A stretch of DNA of 64,000 nt, taken from Actinomycetospora termitidis (GTDB lineage: Bacteria; Actinomycetota; Actinomycetes; Mycobacteriales; Pseudonocardiaceae). Position numbers and translations under genes: made by a program. The notes beneath the pieces were generated by a model. The model did not search any database and was not told the DNA's origin. It was given only the letters and a program-made list of their open reading frames with translations. The DNA is taken from NCBI RefSeq assembly GCF_030286555.1, contig NZ_JASVWF010000004.1, forward strand, positions 124,001-188,000. Direction: 5' to 3'. Every line of letters starts with the position of its first letter. The stretch's first letter is position 1. Below are positions 61,252 to 64,000 of the stretch, one piece after another.

Positions 61252-63801
61252 TCACGGCAGCAGGGCGGACGGTCGGGCCTCGCCGGGGCAGGTCGGCGGG
61301 ACCGGGGTCAGGACCGGCGGGAGGGCACCGAGCACGCGGGAGCCCGCGTCGACCGCCGTGCCCTCCCGGGCGGCCCCGTGGGCGACGAGCGTGAGGACCC
61401 AGCGGTCGTCGACGATCGCGGTGACCCACGAGTCGGTCGCGCCGCCGGGGACCTGCGCCGTGCCGGTCTTCGCAACGACGTCGTGGCCGGCCGGGGCGAG
61501 GCGGCGGGCGGTGCCCTCGCTGACGGCGCGGGCCATGCCCCCGCGGATCACGTCGGCCACCGGACCGGGCAACGGGCGACCGATCGGCGCCGAGGGTGCC
61601 GTCGGCTCGGGATCGCCGCCCGGACACGTCGCGGCGATCACGGACGGCCAGGGCGTGGTCGTCCCGGCGTTCGCCACGACGGCGGTCGCGAGGGCCACCC
61701 CGAGCACGGTCGAGCGCACCGACTCCTGACCGATGCCGGTCCGCGCGAGGGCTCCCGTCCCCGGGTCGGCGGCGCCGAGGCCGGTGTCCAGCCCCGCCGC
61801 GTCCAGCCCGTCGAGCCGGACCGGGGTGTCGGCGCCGAACCAGGTCCGGGCGACCCGTGCCAGCTCCGGTGCGCCGACCTGCACGGCCTCCCAGCCGAGC
61901 ACGGAGTTGCAGCTGTGGGCGAGGGCGGTCGCGGTGTCCGCCGCCGGGCAGGTGGACCCACCGTCGTTGCCGAGCACGGAGCCGTCGTCGCCGCGGTAGG
62001 CACCGAGCGGTGCGGCGGCCGGGTCGACGCCGGCGAGCAGGGCGGCGGCGGCGGTCACGAGCTTCATCGTCGAGCCCGGCGGACCCTGCCGGGAACGGGC
62101 GCGGGACGGCACCCCGGGCTCGGTCGAGGCCGAGGAGAACAGGCCGGTGACGGCCCCCGTGCGCGCGTCCAGGAGGACCGCCTCCCCGTCGAGCCCCGCC
62201 ACGCCGGCGGCGAGGGCGGCCTGGACCCGGGAGTCGACGGTGGTGACGACGTCGGCGGGGCGGCAGACCGGGTGGAAGAGCCCCGCCAGCACGTCGGCGG
62301 CACCCAGCGCTCCGCCGCAGGTCAGCGTGTCCGCCGCCACCGCCTCCACCCCCCGGTGCGTCCCGTTCCACCGCGCGAACCCCAGGTCCGCGTAGCGCCC
62401 GCCGGCGGGGTAGGTGCGCCCCGCGCCGTCGTCCGCCGCGATCACCCTGCCGTCCGCGGTCCAGATCGTGCCCCGCGGCATGCGGACCTGCTCGGCGTCG
62501 GAGATGGTCCGGGGGCCGACGACCAGCAGGACGGCCGCGGCCACGAGCAGCACGGCGACCCCGCGCACCCCGCCGACCGTCGCCGTCGTCAGGGCGGACG
62601 TGCCCGGGGCGGTCCGCCCCGTGCGGTCCGGGCGGTCCAGCAGGCCGACGACGAGGCCCAGGACCAGCGCCGACGTCGTGAGCGAAGCTCTCGAGAACCC
62701 CAGGAACGGCGCGTTGAGCCCGGTGAGGGGCAGGACCGCGACCGTCCCGAGCGCGTTCCACGCCCCCTGGGCGACCAGGGCAGTCGCGAGGGCCACGGCC
62801 AGGGAGGCCGCCGCGCCGCGCCGGGCGGCCGCGACGCGCACCAGATGGGCCAGGGCCGCCAGCAGGCCGAGCAGGACCGGGACGACGACGAGGGCCCCGA
62901 GGTCGGCGACCAGGGCCGCCACGGCGTAGTCCGACCCGATGGCGGGCACGCCGTCCACCAGCGGGCTGCGGCCGGGGCCCGGGCCGATCAGCCCGCCCGA
63001 CCACGCCGCCGTCAGGGCCGCCCGCAGCTGGTCCCCGGGATCCACGACCTCCAGCGCCCGCCCGCGCACCACCGGCACCGTCGCGAGCAGCGGGATCGCG
63101 ACCACGACGGCGAGCGCTCCCGCGACCACCCACCGGACCGGCAGACCGCGGACGTGCACGACCGCAGCGAGCACCGCCACGACGACGAGCGCGGCGGGGC
63201 CGAGATCGCGGACCACGACCAGGAGCGCGAGGGCACCCGCACCGAGCCCGCCCGCGAGCAGGTGGAACCGCCGGTCGGAGGCCCGCCAGCCCGGTGCCCG
63301 GGAGACCTGCTCCGCGACCGCCAGGGCCGCCCCGCCGACGACGAGCCACCGAGTCAGCTCGCCGACCTGCACCCCGAGCAGCGGGAGGGTGCCCGACGCG
63401 GGTGCCGGCCCCAGGAGGGTGAGCGCGCGCAGGACGAGGCCCGCCGCGAGGGCGGCCAGGGCGGCCAGCCGGCGCGAGGCCGGCCGCTCGAGGCCCCGGC
63501 CGAGCCGGGGCGAGCGACCCACCACGACCCCGGCCGTCAGCAGGACGGACGCCGCGGCCGCGACGAACGCGACCCGCCCGGCCGGCGCACCGAGGCGCAG
63601 CGGGACCAGCGTCCCGAGTGTCGCCGCGAGCAGGGCGGTCCCGACGACGGCGGGGTGGCGGCGGGCCGCGAGGCACGGCGGGACGGCGAGCACGGCGGCG
63701 CCGACGGCCCAGAGGATCGGCTCCGGGCGCGCCGGAGCCGGCAGCAGACCGGCGAGCCCGGCCGCCAGGACGGCCGGGAGCGCCCAGGCGGCGCGCCTCA
63801 T
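61252..63801 (-). CDS. SEDS (FtsW/RodA) polymerase fused to penicillin-binding transpeptidase
   Basis: An 849-residue bifunctional cell-wall synthase candidate. Residues ~1-450 form a multi-helix SEDS domain with VVRDLGPAALVVV (R198-D199), GSDYAVAALVADLG (289-302) and NALGTVAVLPLTGLNAPFLG (from 349), matching FtsW/RodA landmarks. One more helix (VAVLLVAAAVLLVVG) leads to a class B-like PBP part starting PRGTIWTADGRVIAAD. All three transpeptidase motifs are present: S577-TMK580, S630-CN and K778-TGT. The dimerisation region is shorter than in PbpA or FtsI. The ATG overlaps the FHA stop (ATGA). SEDS and PBP are usually separate proteins. Confidence 0.9.
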   Translation of the reverse strand: MRRAAWALPAVLAAGLAGLLPAPARPEPILWAVGAAVLAVPPCLAARRHPAVVGTALLAATLGTLVPLRLGAPAGRVAFVAAAASVLLTAGVVVGRSPRLGRGLERPASRRLAALAALAAGLVLRALTLLGPAPASGTLPLLGVQVGELTRWLVVGGAALAVAEQVSRAPGWRASDRRFHLLAGGLGAGALALLVVVRDLGPAALVVVAVLAAVVHVRGLPVRWVVAGALAVVVAIPLLATVPVVRGRALEVVDPGDQLRAALTAAWSGGLIGPGPGRSPLVDGVPAIGSDYAVAALVADLGALVVVPVLLGLLAALAHLVRVAAARRGAAASLAVALATALVAQGAWNALGTVAVLPLTGLNAPFLGFSRASLTTSALVLGLVVGLLDRPDRTGRTAPGTSALTTATVGGVRGVAVLLVAAAVLLVVGPRTISDAEQVRMPRGTIWTADGRVIAADDGAGRTYPAGGRYADLGFARWNGTHRGVEAVAADTLTCGGALGAADVLAGLFHPVCRPADVVTTVDSRVQAALAAGVAGLDGEAVLLDARTGAVTGLFSSASTEPGVPSRARSRQGPPGSTMKLVTAAAALLAGVDPAAAPLGAYRGDDGSVLGNDGGSTCPAADTATALAHSCNSVLGWEAVQVGAPELARVARTWFGADTPVRLDGLDAAGLDTGLGAADPGTGALARTGIGQESVRSTVLGVALATAVVANAGTTTPWPSVIAATCPGGDPEPTAPSAPIGRPLPGPVADVIRGGMARAVSEGTARRLAPAGHDVVAKTGTAQVPGGATDSWVTAIVDDRWVLTLVAHGAAREGTAVDAGSRVLGALPPVLTPVPPTCPGEARPSALLP

Positions 63802-64000
63802 CGCAGGCTCACCTGCGCCAGGCGCTGCTCGTCGAGCCACACGACGTCGCCCACGGCCAGGGCGGTCGGTGTCCCCGGCGCGAGCAGCTCGGTCTCCCCA
63901 CCGGCCCGCTCGACCCACGTGCCGTTCGCCGAGTGCAGGTCCTCGACCTGGCACGTGCCGCGGACCCAGGTCAGCTCGGCGTGGCGGCGGGAGACCTCGT
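63798..64000 (-). CDS. FHA-domain protein, 5' end cut by window edge
   Basis: C-terminal 66 codons of a forkhead-associated (phosphothreonine-binding) protein. EVSRRHAELTWV and VEDLHSANGTWVER are the classic SRxH and NGT motifs of the FHA core. The stop overlaps the SEDS-PBP start by 4 bp, so the two are co-translated. By analogy with FhaA/FhaB it may be recruited by a Ser/Thr kinase that would lie further upstream, outside the window. Confidence 0.9.
   Translation of the reverse strand, partial: EVSRRHAELTWVRGTCQVEDLHSANGTWVERAGGETELLAPGTPTALAVGDVVWLDEQRLAQVSLR

Noticed and set aside
59366-61729. 787-codon plus-strand frame opposite the binding-protein genes
   Set aside because: Arg-rich low-complexity translation, no motif, antisense to coupled genes with clear domains.

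Overview
The window is very GC-rich (roughly 70-75% by eye), uses many GTG starts and 4-bp stop/start overlaps, and carries ergothioneine, mannan (mptB), SufR-type and InhA-type genes. This points to an actinobacterium of the Pseudonocardiaceae type (Pseudonocardia or Actinomycetospora-like); the genus is inferred, not proven. From remembered Mycobacterium tuberculosis gene order, the backbone is collinear with about Rv1445c to Rv1486c. That order is pentose-phosphate genes, ctaB/ctaA, an ABC-2 exporter with mptB, the suf operon, an ABC-F protein with a small HTH protein, aconitase, ripA, moxR, DUF58, VWA, mabA, inhA, ferrochelatase and a Rv1486c-like gene.

Layout: 1-6.0 kb, minus-strand tkt-tal-pgi-zwf (transketolase to a truncated glucose-6-phosphate dehydrogenase), with pgi inserted between tal and zwf. 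6.4-9.6 kb, heme O synthase, then a nuclease-like gene tightly bracketed by four ~56-bp palindromic repeats, then heme A synthase. 9.7-13.0 kb, ABC-2 exporter and MptB mannosyltransferase. 13.1-19.6 kb, sufR-sufB-D-C-S-U-T, with a palindrome that overlaps the likely sufR promoter. 19.7-22.9 kb, adenylate cyclase, universal stress protein, a lone lycopene cyclase and a conserved small protein. 22.9-25.0 kb, ABC-F ATPase (apparently leaderless) and the small HTH protein.

25.2-44.9 kb is an accessory block inserted in the conserved backbone. It holds an ABC exporter, an ergothioneine operon (egtABCD plus an extra methyltransferase and an EamA transporter, no egtE), and a TetR/flavin monooxygenase/MmpS-like set divergent from betaine-aldehyde/choline-type dehydrogenases. 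These are followed by an AAA ATPase, a non-heme Fe/2OG oxygenase, a eukaryote-type carnitine/choline acyltransferase, small hypothetical genes, and an iron-box-controlled pair (TcmP-like methyltransferase and siderophore-interacting reductase).

45.7-58.0 kb returns to the backbone: acnA, ripA-like NlpC/P60 hydrolase, moxR-DUF58-VWA, fabG-fabI, an M50-like peptidase, ferrochelatase and a conserved hypothetical. 58.0-64.0 kb is an unusual tightly coupled minus-strand cassette: an FHA protein (partial), an 849-residue natural fusion of a SEDS (FtsW/RodA) polymerase with a penicillin-binding transpeptidase, a membrane-anchored type-1 periplasmic binding protein, and a solute-binding/VWA fusion. 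The last two have near-identical anchor segments and no ABC transporter partner. This cassette is the best candidate here for an undescribed system, plausibly an envelope-sensing peptidoglycan synthase.

Nearly every convergent gene junction carries a strong perfect hairpin. Several share an ACGAACGG stem, and two stop codons (ctaB, fabI) are followed by the same 20-base element.
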